DNA of 64,000 nt from Bacillus spongiae (lineage in GTDB: Bacteria > Bacillota > Bacilli > Bacillales > Bacillaceae_K), in NCBI RefSeq assembly GCF_037120725.1, contig NZ_JBBAXC010000002.1, positions 124,001 through 188,000 of the forward strand, in the 5' to 3' direction. Under the pieces are notes generated by a model. The model was not told the DNA's origin and searched no databases. It saw nothing but the letters and a program-made list of their open reading frames with translations. Position numbers and translations under genes: made by a program. Positions 27,423 through 34,575 of the stretch are shown here, in pieces (position 1 is the stretch's first letter; each line of letters begins with the position of its first letter).

Positions 27423-27456
27423 CTTAGAAAGATAGTTTATATAGTGGGGAATAGTT

Positions 27457-27489
27457 AAAGCAGTGCAAACATAAGTTTGCACTGCTTTT
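27457..27489. terminator. Bidirectional terminator between kinase-like and NTF2-like genes
   Basis: AAAGCAGTGCAAAC pairs with GTTTGCACTGCTTT around ATAA. It lies between two convergent genes. Confidence 0.8.
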
Positions 27490-27514
27490 GTATGATTGAG
27501 TAAAGTTCAAGAGG

Positions 27515-27874
27515 TTACGAATTAGTAATAGTACCTTGATGAAAAAACATTTGCCACTTTCCATCTATCAATTTCCAAATAGAGCTACGTAAAGTATTTA
27601 CCATTCTAGTTTTATCCTGAATTCGATAGGTAGCTAAAACAGCATCCTCGGCTAATGGGAATATTTCGAAATGAGAAAGTGTCATGTCCCTAACACTAAG
27701 TCCTTCTCCTCCGGCAGAATCCTGTTTATACCAAATATTACCTGAACTTCCGAATTCAAAAAAGTTATCTGCAAGTAAAGAGTCTAATTTTGCTGGCGTA
27801 GTTCGGGTGTTTGGTTGTAATAACTCCTGTTCTAACTCCAATAAATGATTTCGTAGTGTTGTAATGTCATCCAT
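27515..27874 (-). CDS. DUF4440/NTF2-like small protein
   Basis: A 119-residue single-domain protein of the SnoaL/NTF2 superfamily, DUF4440 type: an N-terminal helix pair (TTLRNHLLELEQELLQ), FFEFGSSGNIW near 51, ILATYRIQ-like strand near 85, and SSIWKLIDGKWQMFFHQGT near the end. Family members are ligand-binding proteins or small enzymes; no function is assigned. The start ATG 27874 has a GGGGGAT-type ribosome site. It is convergent with the kinase-like gene and is the last gene of the accessory block. Confidence 0.75.
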   Translation of the reverse strand: MDDITTLRNHLLELEQELLQPNTRTTPAKLDSLLADNFFEFGSSGNIWYKQDSAGGEGLSVRDMTLSHFEIFPLAEDAVLATYRIQDKTRMVNTLRSSIWKLIDGKWQMFFHQGTITNS

Positions 27875-28053
27875 TTTTTATCCCCCGCATTTATGTAATT
27901 AACTTATAATATCTAAAATATCTCGTCAATTCAATCTACAATTAGTAATAAAAACAATGGTAATAAAAGAAGTAATAATCATTATAGAGAGGATTTAAAG
28001 GAATGTAATGATTAAATGACGAATAAAAAATAAATAAGTTATACTAATTAGGC

Positions 28054-28082
28054 TTGAAATCTTCAATGTGTTATATTAATAT
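28054..28082 (+). promoter_or_regulatory. Predicted promoter of SR1
   Basis: TTGAAA (28054-28059), 17 bp, TAATAT (28077-28082). The predicted start is near 28089, just upstream of a cre-like site. Confidence 0.6.
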
Positions 28083-28093
28083 GGTGTTAGAAG

Positions 28094-28107
28094 GTTAAAC
28101 GCTTTCA
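28094..28107 (-). promoter_or_regulatory. cre-like site (CcpA) at SR1 start
   Basis: On the minus strand TGAAAGCGTTTAAC agrees with the cre consensus TGWNANCGNTNWCA except at the last two bases. It lies about 5-18 bp past the predicted start site, where CcpA would block transcription. In B. subtilis SR1 is repressed by CcpN and more weakly by CcpA. Confidence 0.55.
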
Positions 28108-28135
28108 CATCACATTGAAAAGGGGAGTCCTAAAT

Positions 28136-28252
28136 ATGGGGATTATTGTTTGTCAATCATGCTTAGGTACAATTGATCACTTTGAAGATGAAAAAGTAAC
28201 GGTTTTATATTCCGAATGTGGTTGTGATCACGAAGAAGAATTAGATGATTAA
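28136..28252 (+). CDS. sr1P: SR1P, GapA-binding peptide
   Basis: In B. subtilis this peptide binds the glyceraldehyde-3-phosphate dehydrogenase GapA and promotes its interaction with RNases J1 and Y. The 38-residue frame keeps the family body MGIIVCQSCLGTIDHFE, then DEKVTVLY and a Cys-rich tail (YSECGCD). CxxC plus CxC suggests a small zinc site, which is inference. AGGGGAG lies 7-8 bp before ATG. It is embedded in the SR1 transcript. RNase J1 is encoded in the same window. Confidence 0.9.
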   Translation: MGIIVCQSCLGTIDHFEDEKVTVLYSECGCDHEEELDD

Positions 28253-28300
28253 GAGTTTGGTTATGTCTTATTTTTAGAGAGACAGTACTTTATAATATTG

Positions 28301-28332
28301 AAAAACGAGGTGATTTATTCACCTCGTTTTTT
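28301..28332. terminator. SR1 terminator, probably shared with speA
   Basis: AAAAACGAGGTGA pairs with TCACCTCGTTTTT around TTTAT, followed by a further T. The A-run on the left side lets it serve the convergent speA, whose stop lies 38 bp away. Confidence 0.88.
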
Positions 28333-28369
28333 ATGCAAACAATATCTTATTTACGGAGAAATCTCCATG

Positions 28370-29839
28370 TTATAAAATGGCTTTACGCTCTTTTATAACC
28401 CGTAAATGTTTTAAATCAAAGTCCTCTGGTCCTTGAACAGGAAGGCCTGCTTCGATGTTTTTCTCGATGTAGGTAATATTATCTTTGGTCACAATTTCTC
28501 CTGGAATAAAGATTGGAATCCCTGGAGGATAAACCATAATAAATTCAGCAATCACTCTCCCAACACATTCATGAATGGGCAGTACTTCTGTTTCCGAGTA
28601 AAAGGCATCTCGTGGCGTTACTGCTAATAAAGGTATATCTGGAAGAAGGACGGAAATATCTCGTTGACCAGATAAATGCTGAAATGTAAGAGAAAGCTCC
28701 TTTAACGCTTTAATAAGTATTTCAGCTTCGTTATTCGTGTCTCCTGGAGTGATAATACATAAAAGATTGTATAAATCAGACATTTCTACTTCAATATTGT
28801 ATACTTCTCTGAGCCATTTTTCAGCATCATAACCAGTGATACCTAAATCTTTAACAGATATAATCAATTTCGTTGGATCATAATCAAAGGTAGCTTTCGT
28901 CCCTAAAATTTCTTCTCCTACACAATATAAATAGTCAATTTCATTCACTTGCTTACGAATGGATTGTGAAAGATTAATTGATTCTTTAATTAACGCTTCA
29001 CCTTCTGTTGCGAGCCTTTTTCGAGCAATATCTAATGAAGCAAGTAATAAATAAGAAGTCGAGGTAGTCGTTAACATACTTAATATCGATTGAACTCGCT
29101 TAGGTGAGACAAGTTCCCCTTTTATATTTAATACGGAGCTCTGAGTCATCGAACCGCCTAATTTATGAACGCTAGTAGCAGCCATATCAGCACCTGCCTG
29201 CATAGCGGACATCGGTAGATCATCATGGAAATGGATATGAACTCCATGTGCTTCATCAACAAGCACGGGAACATTATATGAATGGGCGATGCTCACGATT
29301 TCTTTTAAATTTGCCGAAATTCCGAAATAGGTTGGATTAATGACTAAAACCCCTTTGGCATCAGGGTGCTGCTCTAATGCTTTAGAAACCGAATCTGGCG
29401 TAATGCCATGGGATATTCCTAACGCTTTATCGACTTCTGGGTATAGGAAAATCGGTGTAGCTCCTGAAAAAACGATGGCGGTCATAACGGATTTATGAAC
29501 GTTTCGCGGAACGATAATTTTATCTCCTGGCCCGCATACGCTCATCACCATTGTCATGATGGCACCAGACGTTCCTTGTACAGAAAAGAAAGTATAATCG
29601 GCACCAAATGCTTCTGCAGCAAGGTCTTGAGCTGCTTTAATCATCCCTTTTGGCTGATGTAAATCATCTAAAGGACCAATGTTTATTAAATCAATTGACA
29701 AGGCGTTTTCTCCAATAAAATCACGAAATTTTGGATCCATCCCCGTTCCTTTTTTGTGTCCGGGAATATGAAACTGAACAGGATTTTTTTGGCTATGTTC
29801 AACTAAACCAGTGAACAAAGGCGTTTCGAATTGTGACAA
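28370..29839 (-). CDS. speA: Arginine (Orn/Lys/Arg-type) decarboxylase
   Basis: PLP-dependent decarboxylase; in Bacillus SpeA makes agmatine from arginine, the first step to putrescine and spermidine. The 489-residue protein has FHIPGHKKG near 23, the PLP lysine in TSVHKLGGSMTQSS near 223, DEAHGVHIHFH near 195 and a C-terminal domain with PPGIPIFIPGE near 450. Substrate choice between arginine and lysine cannot be read with certainty, but gene order (SR1, yktA) supports speA. Spermidine is a petrobactin building block, so this enzyme may feed the asb pathway. It is convergent with SR1. Confidence 0.9.
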   Translation of the reverse strand: MSQFETPLFTGLVEHSQKNPVQFHIPGHKKGTGMDPKFRDFIGENALSIDLINIGPLDDLHQPKGMIKAAQDLAAEAFGADYTFFSVQGTSGAIMTMVMSVCGPGDKIIVPRNVHKSVMTAIVFSGATPIFLYPEVDKALGISHGITPDSVSKALEQHPDAKGVLVINPTYFGISANLKEIVSIAHSYNVPVLVDEAHGVHIHFHDDLPMSAMQAGADMAATSVHKLGGSMTQSSVLNIKGELVSPKRVQSILSMLTTTSTSYLLLASLDIARKRLATEGEALIKESINLSQSIRKQVNEIDYLYCVGEEILGTKATFDYDPTKLIISVKDLGITGYDAEKWLREVYNIEVEMSDLYNLLCIITPGDTNNEAEILIKALKELSLTFQHLSGQRDISVLLPDIPLLAVTPRDAFYSETEVLPIHECVGRVIAEFIMVYPPGIPIFIPGEIVTKDNITYIEKNIEAGLPVQGPEDFDLKHLRVIKERKAIL

Positions 29840-30051
29840 AGTGTTACACCTCTTTTTTCTAAAAAACTATAAGGAAGATAGATTAAACTATTTTTTAATA
29901 TGCAGGATTTTTTCTTAGCGTACATAATTAATAAAATAACGAATGAAATTATAGCACTTATGTATATTTTTGCATAGTCATTTTAGTATGTGTGATGCAG
30001 GAATTTTTATGAGTGTATTCGTAGTATGTTTAATGAAAGGAGATACATAGT

Positions 30052-31011
30052 ATGAATTGGGAAACAAAAGTAACAAAGATGCTTAATATACAATATCCAA
30101 TTATTCAAGGAGGGCTCGCTTATTTAGCGTATGCAGACCTTGCAGCTGCGGTTTCAAATGCTGGTGGGTTAGGACAAATTACCGCGATGAGCATGTCTAG
30201 TCCAGAGGAGTTAGTTGAAGAAATTCATAAGGTAAGAGCGCTAACTAATCGCCCATTTGGTGTAAACTTTGCAATTGGTCAGCATGGTAGACCGTATGAA
30301 CATTTTCTTGATGCTGCAATTCAAGAAAAAATCCCTGTCATTTCGATAACTGGGGGGAATCCTACACCTATTTTTGAAAAATTAGACGGAATTGACATGA
30401 AAAAATTAGTGTTAGTCGCTTCAAAAAGGCAAGCCATTAAGGCAGAAGCAATAGGTGCTGACGCAGTTATGGTTGTGGGTCATGAAGGAGGAGGGCATTT
30501 AGGGAAAGAAGATATTGGAACGATGGTATTAGTACCTCAAGTAGTGGACGCCGTTACAATTCCTGTCATTGCTTCAGGTGGAATTGGTGATGGCCGAGGG
30601 TTAATGGCAGCGTTGAGTTTAGGGGCTGAAGGGATTGAAATGGGCACACGTTTTATTGCGACAAAGGAATGTGTTCATGCTCACCCATCCTATAAGCAAG
30701 CGTTGATTGAAGGACAAGAAAATGATACAGTCGTTATTAAACGAACAATAGGAGCCCCTGCAAGAGTTATTCAAAATGAGTGGTCGGATAAGATATTACA
30801 ACTAGAGGAATCGAAGGCTACTTTTTCAAGGTTAAAAGAGTATATTAGCGGTGAAGCAAATAAAAGATATATATATGATGGAAATTCGTCAGAAGGGTTT
30901 GCATGGGCTGGACAAGTAATGGGGTTAATAGGAGAAGTTCCTACTGTAAATGAATTATTCAAAAAAATGATTTTAGACGCAGAGGATATTAGACAGCAAT
31001 GGGGAAAATAA
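30052..31011 (+). CDS. Nitronate monooxygenase / FabK-like flavin oxidoreductase
   Basis: FMN-containing TIM-barrel protein of the 2-nitropropane dioxygenase family, 319 residues. [27 protein letters not shown] lies at the N-terminus in parts, then [17 protein letters not shown] near 140 (catalytic His region), [14 protein letters not shown] near 175 and [17 protein letters not shown] near 195. It may oxidise nitronates or act as an enoyl-ACP reductase; the sequence alone does not separate them. It resembles B. subtilis YrpB. GAAAGGAG lies before ATG. yktA follows 17 bp later and may be co-transcribed. Confidence 0.85.
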   Translation: MNWETKVTKMLNIQYPIIQGGLAYLAYADLAAAVSNAGGLGQITAMSMSSPEELVEEIHKVRALTNRPFGVNFAIGQHGRPYEHFLDAAIQEKIPVISITGGNPTPIFEKLDGIDMKKLVLVASKRQAIKAEAIGADAVMVVGHEGGGHLGKEDIGTMVLVPQVVDAVTIPVIASGGIGDGRGLMAALSLGAEGIEMGTRFIATKECVHAHPSYKQALIEGQENDTVVIKRTIGAPARVIQNEWSDKILQLEESKATFSRLKEYISGEANKRYIYDGNSSEGFAWAGQVMGLIGEVPTVNELFKKMILDAEDIRQQWGK

Positions 31012-31028
31012 AAAAAGTAGGTGTAAAG

Positions 31029-31298
31029 ATGGACTACCAATATCCATTTTCATTGGAATGGTCGACACAAGAAGTAGTAGATGTCATTAGATTCTTTGAA
31101 ATGATTGAAAAAGCGTATGAAAAAGGTGTTAAGCGTAATCAGTTAATGTCAGGTTATCGTAGATTTAAAGAAATCGTTCCGAGTATATCAGAAGAAAAGC
31201 AACTATTTAAAGAATTTGAAAAAGCAAGTGGCTATTCTTCTTATCATGCAGTTAAGAAGATGAAAGCGGGAGAATCCGAAGAGTGGATAACAATGTAA
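31029..31298 (+). CDS. yktA: UPF0223 protein YktA
   Basis: Uncharacterised small helical protein, 89 residues from ATG 31029. It begins [19 protein letters not shown] and has the family segment [22 protein letters not shown] near 30-50 in parts, ending in [15 protein letters not shown]. The frame extends 10 codons further upstream, but the family start is MDYQYP. The ribosome site is weak (GGTG). It lies close behind the flavin oxidoreductase and before a perfect hairpin. No function is known. Confidence 0.88.
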   Translation: MDYQYPFSLEWSTQEVVDVIRFFEMIEKAYEKGVKRNQLMSGYRRFKEIVPSISEEKQLFKEFEKASGYSSYHAVKKMKAGESEEWITM

Positions 31299-31300
31299 GC

Positions 31301-31332
31301 ATAAGTCGGTGTCACTACACCGACTTATTTAG
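31301..31332. terminator. Bidirectional terminator between yktA and yktB
   Basis: ATAAGTCGGTGT pairs with ACACCGACTTAT around CACT, with TT following on the plus strand. The T-tract is short. It separates two convergent genes. Confidence 0.7.
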
Positions 31333-31378
31333 GAGTAAAGTAATTCTAGTAGAAAACTATTAATAAAGCGATATATAT

Positions 31379-31999
31379 TTATGACAATTTATATAGAGGG
31401 GTTAATTTATCAAATATATGATTTAAAACATTCGTCCATTCTTCTTGAGACATGGATACAGCTTGTTCTCTTGAGATGGTCATGCCACATAAAATTTCAG
31501 CTTTTTTGACCGTTTCTAGACGGTGAAACATTTTTTCTAATTCAACACGATTAAGTTCATCCATTTTGATAACGTCAGGTTTTGTATGATCCAAAGACCA
31601 AACAAAATCGGAAGGAATCATGGATTGAATGTTCTCAATATTCTTTAATAAAGTTGTGGCAAATTCTTGTTTGAAAGGTGCTTCATAGATAACAGCAAAC
31701 CAAATAAATACATGTGTTTCCCATAAGCCTATTTGAAAATGAGGGTGTTGTTTGTATCCTCGTTTATTGTTAGCAAATGCAACCCACGTATCTTTAGGTG
31801 GGTTGATGGTCCTTCTTGCATGCTTTGCAACGTGATAAAACATCTCATCTCCAGTTAATGTGCTTAGAGTAGGTGAAATTTCTTCCCCTAATGCTTCAAG
31901 CTTTGGTCGAATTTGTGTTTTTAAACCTTCCATTCTTGGTTCTAGACCATCTATTGAAAATACATCAAAATCTTCATTTGTAAACCCAGTAAAACTCAT
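31379..31999 (-). CDS. yktB: UPF0637 protein YktB
   Basis: Uncharacterised 206-residue cytoplasmic protein of the YktB family. It starts MSFTGFTNEDFDVFSIDGLE and contains NPPKDTWVAFANNKRGYK near 77, FQIGLWETHVFIWFAVIYE near 97 and FVWSLDHTKPD near 147. These match YktB proteins of Bacillus in order and length. The start has AGGAGGACGT upstream. In B. subtilis yktA and yktB are also neighbours. No role is known. Confidence 0.9.
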   Translation of the reverse strand: MSFTGFTNEDFDVFSIDGLEPRMEGLKTQIRPKLEALGEEISPTLSTLTGDEMFYHVAKHARRTINPPKDTWVAFANNKRGYKQHPHFQIGLWETHVFIWFAVIYEAPFKQEFATTLLKNIENIQSMIPSDFVWSLDHTKPDVIKMDELNRVELEKMFHRLETVKKAEILCGMTISREQAVSMSQEEWTNVLNHIFDKLTPLYKLS

Positions 32000-32191
32000 A
32001 TTTGAGACGTCCTCCTACCTTTAGAATTTGTTTATTATTGTAGCATATTTCTCCCTAATTCGAAAAATAGAAGAATTACTAGGTAATAACACATTTTTGT
32101 TGCGTCTTTTACTTATTTTCATACTATATAGTAACTCTAGTCCTCTAAGTCACGAAAGATGAAACTAAACGTGGAAGGGGTGTTAAAATCC

Positions 32192-32386
32192 ATGAAACAA
32201 GTTATGAATAGCTCAGTTAGGAAAGATTTTCACAAACAAAAAATAGCTGTACTACGTTTAGAAATGGATTACGAACTCGCTGTCTTATATGAAGCGATTC
32301 AACAGAAAAATGAGTTGCTAAAATCTAAAGCGGAAAAAAAGTTGCTGAAAATCCGAGATGAACTGGTAAAGCTAAATGCTTTTTAA
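32192..32386 (+). CDS. ykzI: Small protein YkzI
   Basis: Unknown small helical protein, 64 residues from ATG 32192, rich in Lys, Glu and Leu (FHKQKIAVLRLEMDYEL, EKKLLKIRDEL). An ATG 11 codons upstream is in frame, but GGAAGGGGTG at good distance before 32192 and the 64-residue length of B. subtilis YkzI favour the shorter form. It sits between yktB and yktC as in B. subtilis. A terminator follows. Confidence 0.75.
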   Translation: MKQVMNSSVRKDFHKQKIAVLRLEMDYELAVLYEAIQQKNELLKSKAEKKLLKIRDELVKLNAF

Positions 32387-32403
32387 TTTAAAAGCCCTTA
32401 TAA

Positions 32404-32433
32404 CTTAAGACGGGCCTATAGGCTCGTTTTTTT
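32404..32433 (+). terminator. Terminator of ykzI
   Basis: ACGGGCC pairs with GGCTCGT around a TATA loop (one G-U pair), and TTTTTTT follows. Confidence 0.82.
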
Positions 32434-32870
32434 AGTGAGTCACGAATGATGTTCAGCTACTTTTTGTGAATCCAGGATTAAATGGACCTGTATAGATATT
32501 AGGTAGGAATCATATCGGCTTTGAAAGAGGATATTGCGGATTTAGTCTTTAAATATTTAATTCCATTTTACACCATTCGATATACAATCATATTCTCCCA
32601 TTTCGTTGTCGACCCATTTAATTACTAGGGTCGGAGTCTTCATGTATTCTTTATCTTAAAGCAAGTGATTTAAGTTTACCCATAGCTATTCGTGAGAATC
32701 TAATAATAAGGTCACCTAGGGATGAATTGTTTAAATAAGGTGATGATAATCAATACAACGTATGAGGATACATAAGAGTATGATACTTGATGGAATGTAG
32801 GTTTTCTTATAAGCTAAAATGAAAGATACGAAGAAAAACTGTGTAAAAAAATATTGCTGGAGGGAACTCT
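32434..32870. other. Intergenic stretch upstream of yktC, no clear gene
   Basis: Low-GC DNA without a usable frame. CGACCC (about 32610) and GGGTCG (about 32628) form a short inverted repeat without a T-tract. No promoter with good spacing is evident. The ribosome site GGAGGGA of yktC lies at its right end. Confidence 0.4.
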
Positions 32871-33659
32871 ATGATTATGTGGGATGAAATGGATAAATGT
32901 GTAAAAGAGTGGATTGAAGAAGCAGGAGAAAGGATAAAAAAATCCTTTTTAAAACAACTAACTATTGAAACTAAATCGAATCGGAATGACCTCGTTACAG
33001 ACATGGATAAAGAAACGGAGCAATTTTTTATAAAAAATATTAATGAAAAATTTCCTGACCACCGAATATTAGGTGAGGAGGGCTTTGGTGATTCAGTAGA
33101 AGATACAAAAGGGGTTTTATGGATTATTGACCCTATTGATGGAACGATGAATTTTGTTCACCAACAGCGAAATTTTGCTATTAGTATTGGGATATATGAA
33201 AATGGTGTCGGACGTTTAGGGTATATATACGATGTTGTACATAATGAACTTTATCATGCAAAAAAAGGCGAGGGGGCCTTCATGAATGATCAAAAACTAC
33301 CAAACCTTCCTTCTGTAGCACTAGAAGATGCTGTTATTGCTTTAAACGCATTATGGCTAACCACGAATAAACATATGGATTCTTCTAAGCTAGTTCCTCT
33401 TGTAAGAGATGTTAGGGCTGCTAGATCATATGGGTCAGCTGCATTAGAAATGGCTTATGTTGCTGCAGGGCGTTTGGATGCATATTTAACAATGAGATTA
33501 GCTCCATGGGATTTTGCTGCAGGTAAAATTCTTATTGAGGAAGTTGGTGGAGTTGTGACAAACCTCAAAGGAGAATCACTTGATGTAGTGAGAAAAGATT
33601 CGGTATTTGTTGGAAAACCAACTCTTCATCAAGATATTTTGCAACGATATTTGACATGA
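32871..33659 (+). CDS. yktC: Inositol monophosphatase-family phosphatase YktC/SuhB
   Basis: Mg-dependent phosphatase of the IMPase family. The 262-residue protein has the metal-site motifs GEEGFGD near 65 (Glu), DPIDGTMNFVH near 83 and APWDFAAGKILIEEVGG near 205. B. subtilis YktC has been reported to hydrolyse inositol-type phosphates; the natural substrate here is not shown. ATG 32871 follows GGAGG by 7 bp. The repeat array begins 3 bp after its stop, so its transcript may run into the repeats. Confidence 0.9.
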   Translation: MIMWDEMDKCVKEWIEEAGERIKKSFLKQLTIETKSNRNDLVTDMDKETEQFFIKNINEKFPDHRILGEEGFGDSVEDTKGVLWIIDPIDGTMNFVHQQRNFAISIGIYENGVGRLGYIYDVVHNELYHAKKGEGAFMNDQKLPNLPSVALEDAVIALNALWLTTNKHMDSSKLVPLVRDVRAARSYGSAALEMAYVAAGRLDAYLTMRLAPWDFAAGKILIEEVGGVVTNLKGESLDVVRKDSVFVGKPTLHQDILQRYLT

Positions 33660-33662
33660 TTA

Positions 33663-33738
33663 AGGCCTACAGGATGTGGGTCATGAAGGCGTTGTAACAG
33701 GACGTCGCGCAGTTAGGCTTCGTTCCTTAATGCTGTCT
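33663..33738. repeat. Repeat unit A (first copy)
   Basis: This 76-bp unit begins AGGCCTACAGGATGT and agrees with 34152-34227 at about 70 of 76 positions, same orientation. It is more GC-rich than nearby genes. Similar intergenic elements with CACAGGACGT and TGTCTAGCTCC segments are common in Bacillaceae genomes as I recall them. Confidence 0.85.
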
Positions 33739-33876
33739 AGCTCCACTGCCCAACGCCTAGTAAACTTGCCCTCTCCTCCTTACGATAAGTCAACATCGAC
33801 TCGCTATGCTCCTCGTGTTTCCTTTATCTCGTGCGGAGCGGTTCAAGTTTATACGTCGCTGAACGGGCAGTTCCGC
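33734..33876. repeat. Repeat unit B (first copy)
   Basis: This 143-bp unit begins TGTCTAGCTCCACTGCCCA and is nearly identical to 34007-34149 over its first 110 bp. The right end diverges. A long open frame crosses A, B and C, but it repeats itself and lacks a start signal, so I read it as non-coding. Confidence 0.88.
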
Positions 33877-33884
33877 ATTTCTTT

Positions 33885-34006
33885 TTGTCTAGCTTCGTCG
33901 GGTAGCAGCTCGGGGTCAACTGCCACCCCACTCCGGAAATCGGAATTTCCTGCGTGTTGCGTCAGTTGCCTGTCGCTGCTGAGCGACCCGACTCCGCATT
34001 TCCTTT
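33885..34006. repeat. Repeat unit C, related element between the B copies
   Basis: It also begins TGTCTAGCT but is then different from B. It contains CGGGTAGCAGC near the left end and GCTGCTGAGCGACCCG near the right end, an imperfect inverted repeat, so the RNA could fold into a long hairpin. Confidence 0.6.
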
Positions 34007-34149
34007 TGTCTAGCTCCACTGCCCAGCGCCTAGTAAACTTGCCCTCTCCTCCTTACGATAAGTCAACATCGACTCGCTATGCTCCTCGTGTTTCCTTTAT
34101 CTCATACGGAGCGGGTCAAGTTTATACGACGTTGATCAGGCGCTTCCGC
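34007..34149. repeat. Repeat unit B' (second copy)
   Basis: Second copy of B in the same orientation and of the same length. It differs at the GTGCGG/ATACGG position and in the last 30 bp. Confidence 0.88.
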
Positions 34150-34151
34150 TT

Positions 34152-34227
34152 AGGCCTACAGGATGTAGGTCATGAAGGCGTTGCGACAGGACGTCGCGCA
34201 CTTAGCCTTCGTTCCTTAATGTTGTCT
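34152..34227. repeat. Repeat unit A' (second copy)
   Basis: Second copy of A. The five units form A-B-C-B'-A', all head to tail, filling the convergent gap between yktC and ylaF. A GC-rich tail (34228-34270) follows. Confidence 0.85.
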
Positions 34228-34281
34228 TGTGGCAGTTGCTGCCGCTGCCTGTTGCCCCAGAGTTAGCCGACTGCGCTATTC

Positions 34282-34458
34282 TTATTTTTCCCTAATTTTT
34301 TTCTTGGTTGTGAAGCCTACTCCCATAATCGTGATCAGGGCGACGATGCATAATAGGATTCCGATTAAGCTTCTTTCACTAATAAATATACCTATACCTA
34401 TAATGGCTGAAGCTGCAAGTATTGCGAAAAATACAAACGGCCATTGAATTTTACTCAT
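34282..34458 (-). CDS. ylaF: Small membrane protein YlaF
   Basis: Uncharacterised 58-residue protein with two hydrophobic helices (FVFFAILAASAIIGIGIF and LIGILLCIVALITIMGVGF, each a membrane span) joined by a short polar turn and ending in a basic tail (TTKKKIREK). It fits B. subtilis YlaF in size and position just before typA. The frame is open 10 codons further up, but AAGGAGTG 6 bp before ATG 34458 marks the start. It is divergent from typA. Confidence 0.85.
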   Translation of the reverse strand: MSKIQWPFVFFAILAASAIIGIGIFISERSLIGILLCIVALITIMGVGFTTKKKIREK

Positions 34459-34575
34459 GTTATTCACTCCTTCTTTTTCATTGTACATAATCTATTTCTG
34501 CTTTTCTACACTCTGTGATATAATAATCAGGTTAATAGAACGTATGATGAAGTCATGCTAATCAGGAGTGAAGAA

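Larger units (their letters stand above)
28089..28332 (+). ncRNA. sr1: SR1 dual-function small RNA
   Basis: In B. subtilis SR1 pairs with ahrC mRNA to limit arginine catabolism and also encodes the SR1P peptide. Here a promoter, a short frame that is clearly SR1P, and an intrinsic terminator delimit a transcript of about 244 nt, against about 205 nt in B. subtilis. It lies beside speA, its known neighbourhood. The antisense half is assigned by location and the SR1P frame; I did not verify pairing with an ahrC mRNA, which is outside the window. Ends are predicted. Confidence 0.75.

Noticed and set aside
32434-32870. Decayed gene or regulatory RNA before yktC
   Set aside because: No frame, promoter or stable fold stood out; only a 6-bp inverted repeat.
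33676-34266. A 196-codon open frame with an internally repeated protein sequence
   Set aside because: The frame is just translation of the duplicated B units and neighbouring repeats; it has no ribosome site, and repeat borders do not match protein domains.
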